Shown: piece by piece, positions 24,338 to 32,819 of the stretch | Numbering within the stretch: position 1 is the first letter of the stretch | Layout of the letters: each line of letters starts with the position of its first letter | NCBI RefSeq assembly: GCF_051414055.1 | Contig: NZ_JBLKNX010000024.1 | Span: 9,441-73,440 of the forward strand | DNA from: Halosimplex halobium | Lineage (GTDB): Archaea > Halobacteriota > Halobacteria > Halobacteriales > Haloarculaceae | Direction: 5' to 3' | Length of the DNA stretch: 64,000 nt | Made by a program: the position numbers and the translations under genes | The notes under the pieces: model-generated | Told to the model about the DNA's origin: nothing | Database searches by the model: none | What the model saw: the letters and a program-made list of their open reading frames with translations, nothing else

Positions 24338-27166
24338 CTACTCGTCCAGCGACTCTTTCAGTTCTGCGAGGGCATTCATCGCCTCCAGCGGCGTCATCGT
24401 CGCCACGTCGAGGTCGGCAAGTTCCCGTTCGAGGTCCGAGGGTGGGCCACTATCGTCGCCGCCGCCGCTGCCGCTCTCGTCGGCGGTGCTACTCACGCGG
24501 ACGTTCTCCTCGAGGTCGTGGCCGTTAGACTCGACCGCACCCGGACCGTCCGACCCGGGATCGCTCTCGTCGAGCAACTCCCGGGAGCGGTCGACCACCT
24601 CCCCGGGCACGCCGGCGAGCTTCGCCACCTCGATGCCGTAGGAGGCGGCGGCGGCGCCGGGCGCGACCTCGTGTTCGAAGGCCACCTCGCCGTCGGCGTG
24701 CTCGGTCTCGAAGTGGAGGTTGAACACGCCCGACAGCTCGTCGGCGATGGCGGTCAGCTCGTGGTGGTGGGTCGCGAAGAGGGTGGTGGCGCCGATCTCG
24801 TCGTGAATGTGCTCGGTCACCGCGCGGGCGATCGCGAGGCCGTCGGCGGTGCTGGTCCCGCGGCCGACCTCGTCGAGCAGGACCAGCGACTCGTCGGTGG
24901 CGTTGTTGAGGATATCGGCGAGTTCGGTCATCTCGACCATGAACGTCGAGCGGCCGCCGGCGATGTCGTCGCTGGCGCCGACGCGGGTAAAGACTCGGTC
25001 GACCACCGGCAGGCGCGCCTCGGCGGCGGGGACGAAACTCCCCGCCTGGGCGAGCACGGAGGTGAGCGCGACCTGGCGCATGTACGTCGACTTGCCGCTC
25101 ATGTTCGGGCCGGTGATGACGGCGAAGAAGTGCTCGTCGTCGAAGTGGGCGTCGTTGGGGACGAACCGCTCCTCGGCGCGCTCGACGACGGGGTGGCGCC
25201 CGGCCTCGACGGCGAACTCCTTGGCGCCGACGCAGGGGCGAGTGTAGTCGAACTTCGCCGCCACGCTCGCGAAGGAGACGAACACGTCCAGCCGGGCGAG
25301 CCGGTCGGCCAGCGCCTGCACGCGCTCCGATTCGTCGGCCACGTCGCGGCGCACCTCGCAGAACAGCTCGTATTCGAGGTCGTCCGCGCGGTCCTCGGCG
25401 CGGATGATCTCGTCCTCCCGTTCCCTGAGTTCGGGCGTGACGAACCGCTCGGAGTTCTTCAGGGTCTGCCGGCGCTGGTAGTCGTCGGGCACCCGATCGA
25501 GGTTCGGGTCGGTCACCTCGATGTAGTAGCCGTGGACGGAGGTGTGGCCGACCTTCAGCGAGTCGATGCCGGTGCGCTCGCGCTCCCCTGCTTCGAGGTC
25601 GTCGATCCACGCCTTGCCCTCCCGTTCCGTGCTCCGGAGGTCGGCGAGTTCGTCGTCGAACTCCGGTTTGACGATGCCGCCCTCGGTGAGGTCGGCGTCG
25701 GGGTCCTCCTGGATGGCCTCGTCGATCAGTTCGCGCACGTCGGCGAGGGGGTCGAGCTGTTCGCGCAACTCGACCAGCGTCGCCGACTCGGCGTCGTCCA
25801 GGGCTGCTCGCACGTCGGGGACGACCGCGAGCGTGTCGTGCAGCGAGCGCAGGTCCCGCGCCGTCGCGCGCCCGCGGGCGACCCGGGAGATGAGCCGCTC
25901 GATGTCGTACACGTCGTCGAGCAACTCGTGCAGGTCCTCGCGTAGCCCTACGTCGCCGGTCAGCTCCGCAACGGCGTCGTGGCGGGCGGCGATGCGGTCC
26001 TCGTCCAGTAGGGGTCGACGCAGCCAGTCGTCGAGCTTCCGGCGGCCGAGCGCGCAGGCCGTCTCGTCGAGCGCGTCGACGAGCGTGAGCGCCCGGTCGC
26101 CGTGGACCGCCCGGCGGTCGAACAGCTCCAGGCTCTCCAGCGCGACGCGGTCCAGTAGCATGTACTCCCGTGGGTCGTAGCGCGTCAGCGTGTTGATGTA
26201 GTCGAGCGTGGTGGCCGCGTCGGTCGGGTCGCCGGTGGTGTGGGCCTCGCCGGTGTCGTCCCCGCCGGCGTCCCCCTCGGCGGTCGCGCCAGGCCTGGCC
26301 ACTTCGGCCGTCGCGTCGTCGCCGATGTCGCCGGCGTCGGGGTTGCCCCCGCGGGTGTACTCGGCGTAGGAAAGCAGGGCGCCGATGGCCCGGACCTCCG
26401 CCTCGTCGGCCAGCCCGAGGTCCCCGAAGTACGCCTCGACCCGCTCGCGGGCGCGCTCGGCGTCGAAGGCCGTCCGCTCGTAGGGCGAAACCATGCAGTC
26501 GCCGTCGAACACGTCCGTCGGCGCGTCGGGGCCGACGATGGCCTCGGCGGGCGCGAACCGCCCGAGTTCGTCCGCGACCGAGTCCAGCCGGTCGGCGCCC
26601 GTCGCGTAGCAGTCGCCCGTCGACACGTCCAGTAGCGCGAGCCCGTACGGGCCGTTCTCGTCGCCGCCGGCGCCCGCACCGCCGCCCGCTCGTTTCGTGT
26701 CGCGGGTCGTCGCGTCGCCGCCCGGGCCGTCCGCGGTGAGACAGGCGACGAAGTTGTTGTCGGCGCTCCGCAGGAGTTCGTCCTCGGTGAGCGTCCCCGG
26801 CGTGACGACGCGGGTGACCGCCCGGTCGACCACGCCGCTGACCTCGTCGGGGTCCTCGACCTGGTCGGCGACCGCCACGCGGTAGCCCGCCTCCAGCAGC
26901 CGCTCGATGTACGACTCGGCGTTGTCGATGGGGATGCCCGCCATCGCGTACTCGCCGGTCGAGTCCTCCCGTTTGGTCAGGGTGATCTCGCAGATGCGGG
27001 CCACCCGCTCGGCCGCCTCGCAGAAGGCCTCGTAGAAGTCACCCACCTGGAAGAGCACCAGCGAGTCGTCGTACTCCCGGCAGAGTTCGAAGTACTGGGC
27101 CATCATCGGCGTCAGGTCCTCCTCCCGCTCGGCCATCTTCGCCGGCGCTCCCAGTGCCGCGTCCAT
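24338..27166 (-). CDS. mutS: DNA mismatch repair protein MutS
   Basis: The 942 residues run from the ATG at 27166. The mismatch-binding domain has GDFYEAFCEAAERVARICEI, including the Phe-x-Glu motif. Clamp and lever domains follow, and then the ABC-ATPase with Walker A TGPNMSGKSTYMRQ and Walker B LLDEVGRGTSTADG. Low-complexity Asp/Gly insertions (EVARPGATAEGDAGGDDTG region and the C-terminal linker) fit halophilic adaptation. The start is fixed by GGATATAACC (27191-27200, minus strand), 25 to 34 bases upstream; longer frames begin inside or before this box. mutL is not in the window. Confidence 0.96.
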   Translation of the reverse strand: MDAALGAPAKMAEREEDLTPMMAQYFELCREYDDSLVLFQVGDFYEAFCEAAERVARICEITLTKREDSTGEYAMAGIPIDNAESYIERLLEAGYRVAVADQVEDPDEVSGVVDRAVTRVVTPGTLTEDELLRSADNNFVACLTADGPGGDATTRDTKRAGGGAGAGGDENGPYGLALLDVSTGDCYATGADRLDSVADELGRFAPAEAIVGPDAPTDVFDGDCMVSPYERTAFDAERARERVEAYFGDLGLADEAEVRAIGALLSYAEYTRGGNPDAGDIGDDATAEVARPGATAEGDAGGDDTGEAHTTGDPTDAATTLDYINTLTRYDPREYMLLDRVALESLELFDRRAVHGDRALTLVDALDETACALGRRKLDDWLRRPLLDEDRIAARHDAVAELTGDVGLREDLHELLDDVYDIERLISRVARGRATARDLRSLHDTLAVVPDVRAALDDAESATLVELREQLDPLADVRELIDEAIQEDPDADLTEGGIVKPEFDDELADLRSTEREGKAWIDDLEAGERERTGIDSLKVGHTSVHGYYIEVTDPNLDRVPDDYQRRQTLKNSERFVTPELREREDEIIRAEDRADDLEYELFCEVRRDVADESERVQALADRLARLDVFVSFASVAAKFDYTRPCVGAKEFAVEAGRHPVVERAEERFVPNDAHFDDEHFFAVITGPNMSGKSTYMRQVALTSVLAQAGSFVPAAEARLPVVDRVFTRVGASDDIAGGRSTFMVEMTELADILNNATDESLVLLDEVGRGTSTADGLAIARAVTEHIHDEIGATTLFATHHHELTAIADELSGVFNLHFETEHADGEVAFEHEVAPGAAAASYGIEVAKLAGVPGEVVDRSRELLDESDPGSDGPGAVESNGHDLEENVRVSSTADESGSGGGDDSGPPSDLERELADLDVATMTPLEAMNALAELKESLDE

Positions 27167-27190
27167 GGGTGTGTGAGAGCGGGTCCCCCG

Positions 27191-27200
27191 GGTTATATCC
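27191..27200 (-). promoter_or_regulatory. TATA box of mutS
   Basis: The minus-strand GGATATAACC is at the right distance for a leaderless start at 27166 and decides between three in-frame ATGs. Confidence 0.65.
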
Positions 27201-27232
27201 ATCGGCTCCCCGTCCCCGAGTTCGTAGAGTCG

Positions 27233-27570
27233 CTGGAGTCGGTACCACCATCGACAGCAGGTGTTGAGAGCCCTCGACGCGTTCGCTAGCTGGAGTCGGT
27301 ACCGCAGGGGACAGCAGGCGATGAAAGCCCTCGGCGCGCTCGCGGTCGCTGAGCGACATATCCGCGCTCTCCGCACCGCCCGCGCGGATAGGGGTCGCTC
27401 AGACGACTACACAAGCGCGAGCGCGCCTCGCCCTTTCAGTCCGCCAGGGACAGTACCGCGACCGCACAGCACCGAAGACAGCCACGAGCCTCCCCAGCCG
27501 ATTCGCTCGCCTTCGGCTCGCTCATCCCTCGCACGGTGCTGTCGCGCGATGAAACGCGCGACAGCGCGCG
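27233..27570. repeat. Non-coding repeat-rich region between mutS and thioredoxin
   Basis: No gene is seen from 27201 to 27688. Two imperfect direct copies of about 55 bp begin at 27233 and 27290 (shared CTGGAGTCGGTACC ... GACAGCAGG ... AGCCCTCG). An inverted pair at 27345-27366 and 27383-27407 shares CTGAGCGAC and ATCCGCG. A perfect hairpin, CTGTCGCGCG-ATGAAA-CGCGCGACAG, lies at 27539-27564. This looks like a GC-rich interspersed element of haloarchaea rather than coding DNA. Confidence 0.65.
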
Positions 27571-27688
27571 CCACTGTAGTTCAGTCCCGACGCTGTCGGC
27601 ATCGGCCGCTCACTGCGCCGTCCGTCCCCAGCACTCACACGAGCCGAGTCGCAGAGGGCTTACACGCGTCGGGGACCTACGCCCGGGT

Positions 27689-28021
27689 ATGGCCGCGACA
27701 CACGACCGTCCCGTCTCGCTGTCGACCCGGGCCGAACTCGACGACCTCGTCGCGAGCCACGACCGGGTGCTCGTCGAGTTCCACACCGAGGGCTGCGGGA
27801 AGTGCGCGGCGATGGAGCCGGTCCTGAGCGGGGTCGCCCGCTCGGCCGACGCCGTCGTCGCGACGATGAACCCGCGGGACGACCCGGGACTGATCGACGA
27901 GTACGACGTGCGGAGCGTCCCGAAACTGCTGCTGTTCGTCGACGGCGACCTCGCCGGGACTCGCGAAGATGGCGTCCTCAGCGTCGAGGAAGTGCAGGAG
28001 TTCGTCGCGGAACGCGGCTGA
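27689..28021 (+). CDS. trx: Thioredoxin-like protein
   Basis: From the ATG at 27689 it has 110 residues. The redox motif is CGKC in FHTEGCGKCAAMEP near residue 33, replacing the usual WCGPC. The cis-proline is in RSVPKLLLF near residue 75, and GTREDGVLS matches the family end. It is cytoplasmic. The CGKC centre and missing Trp suggest a redox potential different from classic thioredoxin. It is convergent with the kinase gene at 28072. Confidence 0.85.
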   Translation: MAATHDRPVSLSTRAELDDLVASHDRVLVEFHTEGCGKCAAMEPVLSGVARSADAVVATMNPRDDPGLIDEYDVRSVPKLLLFVDGDLAGTREDGVLSVEEVQEFVAERG

Positions 28022-28071
28022 AGTCGTCGGTAGAACGGCGAACCGGCCGAGCCGTCGGCGGGGTTCCGGTT

Positions 28072-30099
28072 TCAGTCGAGCGTGACGAGTTCGGTCACGC
28101 TCACGTCCTCGAAGACGGCCTCGCTGGTCTCGTCGGCGCTGTGGCTGCAGACCGCGAGGCCGACGACAACGGGGTCGGAGAGGTCGATCCGCCGCTGGTC
28201 GATCGGCTGCCAGTCCTCACCGTCGGTCGACCACGACAGCGTCACCGTGCCGTCGACGGCGTCGAGGCGGTACCACAGGTAGGCGTCGTAGGGCTCCTCG
28301 AGCTGGTCGCTCCCCGCGGCGGCGCCAGTCTCGTGGCGCCACATCGTCTCGGTGCCGTGGTCGCCGGTCGCGCCGACGAACGCGAACGCGGCGTCGTCGG
28401 CGAGCGTGTCCCTGACCATCAGCCCGGCCTTGCTGTACTCGTGGACGGCCTCCAGCTCGTCCAGCCGCCCCTCGATCCGGACCGGCCCGTCGAGTTCGCC
28501 GTAGGCGAAGTGGAACTCGTCGATGTCGTGCCAGATGTCCCGGCCGTTGCCGACGACGCGCCAGGAGCCGTCCGACGCGCCCGGCGTCGCCGACCCGGCG
28601 ACGGACACGTCGCCGACGTCGACGCTCCCGGTGAGTTCGGCCGGTTCGACCGGTTCGACGGGGTTGGGTACCACGACCGGACACTCGGTGAACTCGAAGC
28701 GCGCCCCCGGGCCGTCGCCGATCTCGCTCTCGCGGATGTCGACCTCCCAGCCCTGCTGGTCGACGGTCTCGGCGACGATCGCCAGCCCCGTCCCGGTGCC
28801 GTCCTCGGTGGTCGTGTAGCCGGCCTCGAGGACCTGCTCGCGCTCGGCCGCGGGGATGCCGGGGCCGTCGTCCTCGACGTAGAAGCCGCGGTCGGTCGTC
28901 CCGACGCGGACGGTCACATCCGGCCCGGCGTGGTCGAGGGCGTTCTTCAGGAGATTCTCGACCAGCGGCCGGACGGACTCGGTCTCGGCGATGACCTCGG
29001 TGCCCTCGGGGACAGCCACCTCCAGCGTCGCGTCGTCGGTGCCGTGGACGCTCCAGACCTGCTCGACCAGCGGCGCGAGCTCCGTCGAGGAGACGCCCAC
29101 GTCGAGCACGTCGAGCACCTCCTCGGAGAGGTCGACCGACCGGTCGCCCTTCGAGAGGGCGCTGAGGTCCCCGAGGATCTCCTCGATACGCTCGTTGGCC
29201 CGCTCGATCCGGTCGAACGCCTCCTCGTGGCCCTCCCGGGCCTGTTCGAGGGCGCCGACGGAGATCTGCAGCGGCGTCCGCAGGTCGTGGGAGACGTAGC
29301 TGGCGAACTCGTCGAACCGGCGCTGCTGTTCCTCCAGCCGGCGCTTGAGCTGCATCCGCTCGGAGACGTCGAGCGCGTAGCCGACCACCCCGATCACGCG
29401 GCCGTCCTCGTCGCGCCAGGGCAGCTTCGTCACCTCCGACCAGTGGTCCCCGCCCTGCGTCTCGAAGTGCTCGACCTGGCGGCGGATCGGCTCGCCCGTC
29501 TCGGCGACCTGCAGGTCGTCCTCGTAGGCCGCCTGGTCGGACCCCGAACCGTGGTCGAACACCTCCGGGTCGGTCTTCCCGATGAACTCCTCGGGGTCCG
29601 GCGTGTACGGCACGTCGGCCATCCGGACGTACCGCCCCTCCTCGTCCTTGGCGAACATCGTCAGCTGCCCCTGCTCGAGCAGCGTCCGGAGGATGCCGCT
29701 GTCGGCGGCGGCCCGGCGCCGCTCCCGGAAGGTCGCCACCGCGTCGTCGACGACCGCGGCGAGCGTCTCGTCGGCGGCCGACCGCGGCAGGTACCGACAG
29801 TCGGCCCGCCCCGCGACGGCCGCGGCCACCGCCTCGTCGTCGGCAGAGACGACGACTGGCAGGTGGTCGCTGACCGCTCTGGCCGCCTCGACGACGTCGG
29901 CGAACCCGGCCTCGTCGACGCCGACAGCGACGATACAGCCCACGTCGTTCCGCGCGGAGAGCCGTTCGGTCAGGTCGTCGCGGTTCGCGACGGCGACGGT
30001 CTCGATCGCGTCCGGGACCGCCCCGCGAACGCGGTCCCGGCCGTCGGTCGATCCGCCGACGACGAAGGCAACAGTCGGGTCCGCAAGGAGATGACTCAT
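28072..30099 (-). CDS. PAS sensor histidine kinase with C-terminal lectin-like domain
   Basis: The 675 residues run from the ATG at 30099. Domains: residues 1-130 look like a degenerate receiver-type alpha/beta fold (VGCIVAVGVDEAGF, LPVVVSADDEA). A PAS domain follows (about 140-260, MFAKDEEGRYVRMADVPY), then HisKA with His271 in YVSHDLRTPL, then HATPase_c with ENLLKNALDHAG, DDGPGIP and DGTGTGLAIV. The last 170 residues form a beta-sandwich-like domain resembling concanavalin A/DUF1349 folds (SKAGLMVRDTLADDAAFAF, WYRLDAVDGTVTLSWSTDGEDW). There are no transmembrane helices, so this domain is cytoplasmic, which is unusual. The output partner is unknown. Confidence 0.85.
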   Translation of the reverse strand: MSHLLADPTVAFVVGGSTDGRDRVRGAVPDAIETVAVANRDDLTERLSARNDVGCIVAVGVDEAGFADVVEAARAVSDHLPVVVSADDEAVAAAVAGRADCRYLPRSAADETLAAVVDDAVATFRERRRAAADSGILRTLLEQGQLTMFAKDEEGRYVRMADVPYTPDPEEFIGKTDPEVFDHGSGSDQAAYEDDLQVAETGEPIRRQVEHFETQGGDHWSEVTKLPWRDEDGRVIGVVGYALDVSERMQLKRRLEEQQRRFDEFASYVSHDLRTPLQISVGALEQAREGHEEAFDRIERANERIEEILGDLSALSKGDRSVDLSEEVLDVLDVGVSSTELAPLVEQVWSVHGTDDATLEVAVPEGTEVIAETESVRPLVENLLKNALDHAGPDVTVRVGTTDRGFYVEDDGPGIPAAEREQVLEAGYTTTEDGTGTGLAIVAETVDQQGWEVDIRESEIGDGPGARFEFTECPVVVPNPVEPVEPAELTGSVDVGDVSVAGSATPGASDGSWRVVGNGRDIWHDIDEFHFAYGELDGPVRIEGRLDELEAVHEYSKAGLMVRDTLADDAAFAFVGATGDHGTETMWRHETGAAAGSDQLEEPYDAYLWYRLDAVDGTVTLSWSTDGEDWQPIDQRRIDLSDPVVVGLAVCSHSADETSEAVFEDVSVTELVTLD

Positions 30100-30182
30100 C
30101 GGGATGTTACCGACACCGTATGCGATGCAGGTAAATAAGGCCCGGGGGCCGTCGAGCGGTCCGAACGCCGGTGTCGACCGCC

Positions 30183-30953
30183 CTACGTATCGATGGCACG
30201 ACGGATCACAGAGGGGTCGGTCCCGCCGACCAGCAGCGACGTGTACCAGCCGGCCGCCCGCGCCGCGAAGTTGCAGACGTGCAGCGACACGAGCGTCGCC
30301 ACCAGCCCGAGCGCGGAGACGGCGAGCGCCTCCGGCAGCGTGGTGACGTACCACGTCGTCAGCCGGAACGGGACCGTGAGTCCGACCTCCCAGGTCCGGA
30401 GCGCGAACTCGACGGACGGCTGGACGTTCATCTCGCCGGAGACCGGCCGGACGCCGACGTTGACCGACCGGTAGTACAGCGGCACGAGCAGCAGCGACAG
30501 CGAGAACACCCCGAGGAACATCAGCAGCGTGAACGCCGCGGTCCCGACGAGGACCTTGCTCAGGAGGAAGACGACCCCCCGCCACGTCGAGAGAGTCGTG
30601 AGCGCGTGTCTCAGGTGGGCGACCGGCTCCGAGAGCGGCGGCACGTCGGCGTCGCCCGCGGGGACGTCGACGACGAGCAGCCGGTCGGCGGCGTACCGTT
30701 CGAGCGCGGTCAGTTCCCGGACCAGCAGTATCGTCCCGGCCAGCACGGGGAGGCCGACGAGTATCACCGCCAGCCCGATCCCGAGCCCGAAGCCGAGCGG
30801 GAGCAGTATCGAGTACGCCATCCCCAGCGGGAACAGCGCCGAGAGGTACAGCAGGTTCGCGTACGTCTGGAGGCGGACGGGCACACCGACGAACCGCCGG
30901 AGGAGGGCGCCCGGCCCGCCGGGTACCCGGAGCGCGGGGACCAGTCGGCTCAT
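30183..30953 (-). CDS. Stand-alone Sensor-domain (PF13796-like) membrane protein
   Basis: The 256 residues contain four to five hydrophobic helices in two pairs: LLYLSALFPLGMAYSILLPLGFGLGIGLAVILVG with VLAGTILLV, and VVFLLSKVLVGTAAFTLLMFLGVFSLSLLLVPLYY with a later helix EALAVSALGLVATLVSLH. This resembles the putative Sensor domain normally fused to histidine kinases. Here it ends without a kinase domain, and a soluble kinase (28072-30099) lies just downstream on the same strand. The 30-bp minisatellite occupies its upstream region. Confidence 0.65.
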   Translation of the reverse strand: MSRLVPALRVPGGPGALLRRFVGVPVRLQTYANLLYLSALFPLGMAYSILLPLGFGLGIGLAVILVGLPVLAGTILLVRELTALERYAADRLLVVDVPAGDADVPPLSEPVAHLRHALTTLSTWRGVVFLLSKVLVGTAAFTLLMFLGVFSLSLLLVPLYYRSVNVGVRPVSGEMNVQPSVEFALRTWEVGLTVPFRLTTWYVTTLPEALAVSALGLVATLVSLHVCNFAARAAGWYTSLLVGGTDPSVIRRAIDT

Positions 30954-31024
30954 TGTCGGGTTCTCCGCCGCCGTCGTACTAAAGGTGATCGCACTGGTGC
31001 GCGGTCGAGCCCGTGCCCGGTGAG

Positions 31025-31167
31025 TCGGGTCAGGTCGGGTCGGGTCGGGTCTGGTCGGGTCAGGTCGGGTCGGGTCGGGTCTGGTCGGGTCAGGTCGGGT
31101 CGGGTCGGGTCTGGTCGGGTCAGGTCGGGTCGGGTCGGGTCTGGTCGGGTCAGGTCGGGTCGGGTCA
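31025..31167. repeat. 30-bp minisatellite, about 4.75 copies
   Basis: Four exact 30-bp units (31025-31054, 31055-31084, 31085-31114, 31115-31144) are followed by 22-23 bases of a fifth. Each unit is six 5-base blocks: blocks 2 and 6 are TCAGG and TCTGG, the other four TCGGG. It fills the space between the DUF7521-like gene, whose stop codon is formed by the last block, and the Sensor-domain gene. The GGG every five bases could form G-quadruplexes. Confidence 0.95.
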
Positions 31168-31512
31168 CGCGCCCGTGAGCGCGTAGAGGATCGACCCGAG
31201 GCCGAGGATCTCCAGGGTCGCCCACGCGAGGACGGCGGCGGCGTCGCTGGCGAACAGGACGGAGACCAGCAGCGTCGTGACGACGAAGGGCACGGTGGTC
31301 ACGAGGAAGATACCGACGCCGAGGAACAGCATCGGGTGGCTGTCGTTGCGCCGGTAGCCGCGGTAGGCCTGGTAGGCGACGAACAGCCCGACCGCGGCGG
31401 TCAGCGCGCCGGTGAGCGTCGCGGGCGTGACCCCCGAACTGGCCTGGAGGGGCGCGACCTCGGAGGGGAGGGTCGCCGCGAGCGACGCGGCGCCCGCGAG
31501 CGGGACGCTCAC
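31165..31512 (-). CDS. DUF7521-like small membrane protein A
   Basis: The 115 residues have an N-terminal hydrophobic segment with a possible signal/anchor, then three helices: LTGALTAAVGLFVAYQAYRGYRR, MLFLGVGIFLVTTVPFVVTTLL and AVLAWATLEILGLGSILYALTG. The core YQAYRGYRRNDSHPMLFLGVG is shared with the next gene (YEALKGYRGTRDRAMLFLAVG), so the two are paralogues. The function is unknown. Its stop lies in the minisatellite. Confidence 0.7.
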   Translation of the reverse strand: MSVPLAGAASLAATLPSEVAPLQASSGVTPATLTGALTAAVGLFVAYQAYRGYRRNDSHPMLFLGVGIFLVTTVPFVVTTLLVSVLFASDAAAVLAWATLEILGLGSILYALTGA

Positions 31513-31576
31513 GGCGCCACCTCCCGGTGGGGACGGCCGTCCGGGGTGCGTTCGTGGGGGTGTGGTCTGCGTGCGG

Positions 31577-31933
31577 TCATGGTCGTCCGTAGATAGCGTA
31601 GAGGATGCAGCCGAGGCCGAGCAGTTCGCTGACGGTCGTCGACAGCAGGCGGACGGACCCGGGCGCGTCGGTGAGCGTCGGGAGGGCGATGCGGAGGGCG
31701 ATGGGGCCGGCGGTCAGGAGGACGATCCCGACCGCCAGGAACAGCATCGCCCGGTCGCGGGTGCCCCGGTAGCCCTTCAGCGCCTCGTAGGCGATGAGCA
31801 GCGACAGCCCGGCGGCGACGGCCAGCCCCAGCAGGGCCAGCGCCGCGAGCAGGGCGGACCCGCCGGTCGCCGACACCTGCACGACGGGGCCGGGGGCGGG
31901 CACGATCGCGGGAGCGGGGGTCGCGGGTATCAT
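31577..31933 (-). CDS. DUF7521-like small membrane protein B
   Basis: The 118 residues have three hydrophobic helices and are clearly related to the downstream gene product (ALKGYRGTRDRAMLFLAVGI; ELLGLGCILYAIYG). The start overlaps the stop of the winged-helix regulator gene by four bases (31930-31933). Translational coupling suggests the regulator and these membrane proteins act together, for example in an envelope response. This is inference. Confidence 0.7.
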   Translation of the reverse strand: MIPATPAPAIVPAPGPVVQVSATGGSALLAALALLGLAVAAGLSLLIAYEALKGYRGTRDRAMLFLAVGIVLLTAGPIALRIALPTLTDAPGSVRLLSTTVSELLGLGCILYAIYGRP

Positions 31934-32289
31934 GGTTCTGTGAGTCCCTCGAACAGCCGCGTGAACCGGTCGGCGGCGTCCACCTCGCGCCGGGACACGT
32001 CGATGGTGTACTCGCCGTCCTCGATCTCGACGGTGACGCGCTCGACGCGGGTCCGGTAGGTCTTGTAGTGGTGGCCGTCCGGGTCCAGCTGCTGCTGTTC
32101 GACGATGAGGTCGTACTCGCGGAGCTGTTCGATGCGCCGGTAGATCGTCGGCTCGGAGGCGTCGCAGCGCTCGGCCAGCGCCGAGGCCGACAGCGCCTCC
32201 CGGCTCGACTCGACCAGGATCGCGCGGGCGTACTCGTCGTCGAGCAACGAGATCACGTCCGCCTCCTCGGGATCCTGCCCGGCTGCCAT
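31930..32289 (-). CDS. Winged-helix (ArsR-like) transcription regulator
   Basis: From the ATG at 32289 it has 119 residues. The HTH reads DVISLLDDEYARAILVESSR, then ALSASALAERCDASEPTIYRRIEQL, the recognition helix and wing typical of haloarchaeal ArsR/MarR-like proteins. The C-terminus (RVERVTVEIEDGEYTIDVSRRE) probably dimerises. No metal-binding cysteine pair is seen. It heads an operon with two DUF7521-like membrane proteins and is likely to regulate it. Confidence 0.8.
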   Translation of the reverse strand: MAAGQDPEEADVISLLDDEYARAILVESSREALSASALAERCDASEPTIYRRIEQLREYDLIVEQQQLDPDGHHYKTYRTRVERVTVEIEDGEYTIDVSRREVDAADRFTRLFEGLTEP

Positions 32290-32389
32290 CACCCGACCGT
32301 TTTCCCGGCGGTCATATAAAAGGGGTCACACGCTTTCCGACCCGGAAACTGTGGGCCGGGGAACTCGCCCCCGACCCCGGTCCGGGGCG

Positions 32390-32707
32390 CTACGCGGGAG
32401 TCGCGACCCAGGTGACGACCACCGGGAGGGCGGCGCCGGTCGAGACCAGGGGCAGGAGGTACAGATAGGCGGGGGCCGGCTCCTCACCGTCGCGGAGGGC
32501 GTCGGGGTCGCGGTACATCTGAACGGTTCCGAGGAGCGCGAACCCGCCGAGGCCGGCCATCCCGGCCTCGTAGGTCGTCGCGGTGCCAGCGAGCGCCGCC
32601 AGCGCGAACTCGCCGACGAACGTGGCGCCCATCAGACCGAAGACGTACGCGATCACGTCGACGCGTCGGATCCGCTCGCTCGGAGGGCTGGAGAGGGCGG
32701 TCGCCAT
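32390..32707 (-). CDS. Small membrane protein, three helices
   Basis: The 105 residues start at the ATG at 32707; a GTG at 32731 would add eight basic residues. Hydrophobic helices: VIAYVFGLMGATFVGEFALAAL, AGMAGLGGFALLGTVQMY, and LYLLPLVSTGAALPVVVTWVA. I do not recognise the family. It lies between the flavin reductase gene and the regulator operon, all on the minus strand. Confidence 0.6.
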   Translation of the reverse strand: MATALSSPPSERIRRVDVIAYVFGLMGATFVGEFALAALAGTATTYEAGMAGLGGFALLGTVQMYRDPDALRDGEEPAPAYLYLLPLVSTGAALPVVVTWVATPA

Positions 32708-32819
32708 ACCGGATCGTCTCCGCTCAGTCACAGGAACGTTTCGGTCGACCGGCGCGCGGGCCGCCGGGCGGCTCGCGTGCCGCCGAGCGGCACGCGGTCC
32801 CGCCGGACGGCCGTCGAGT

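Noticed and set aside
27802..30138. 778-residue plus-strand frame over the kinase gene
   Set aside because: It is the complement of a kinase with clear HisKA and HATPase motifs; no own motifs.
31025..31167. CRISPR-like array
   Set aside because: The 30-base units are directly adjacent with no spacers; it is a tandem repeat.
30171..31178. Frame reading the minisatellite as an Arg/Val/Gly/Ser repeat protein
   Set aside because: The repeat unit is a multiple of three, so any frame stays open. The rest is antisense to the Sensor gene; no start context or family.
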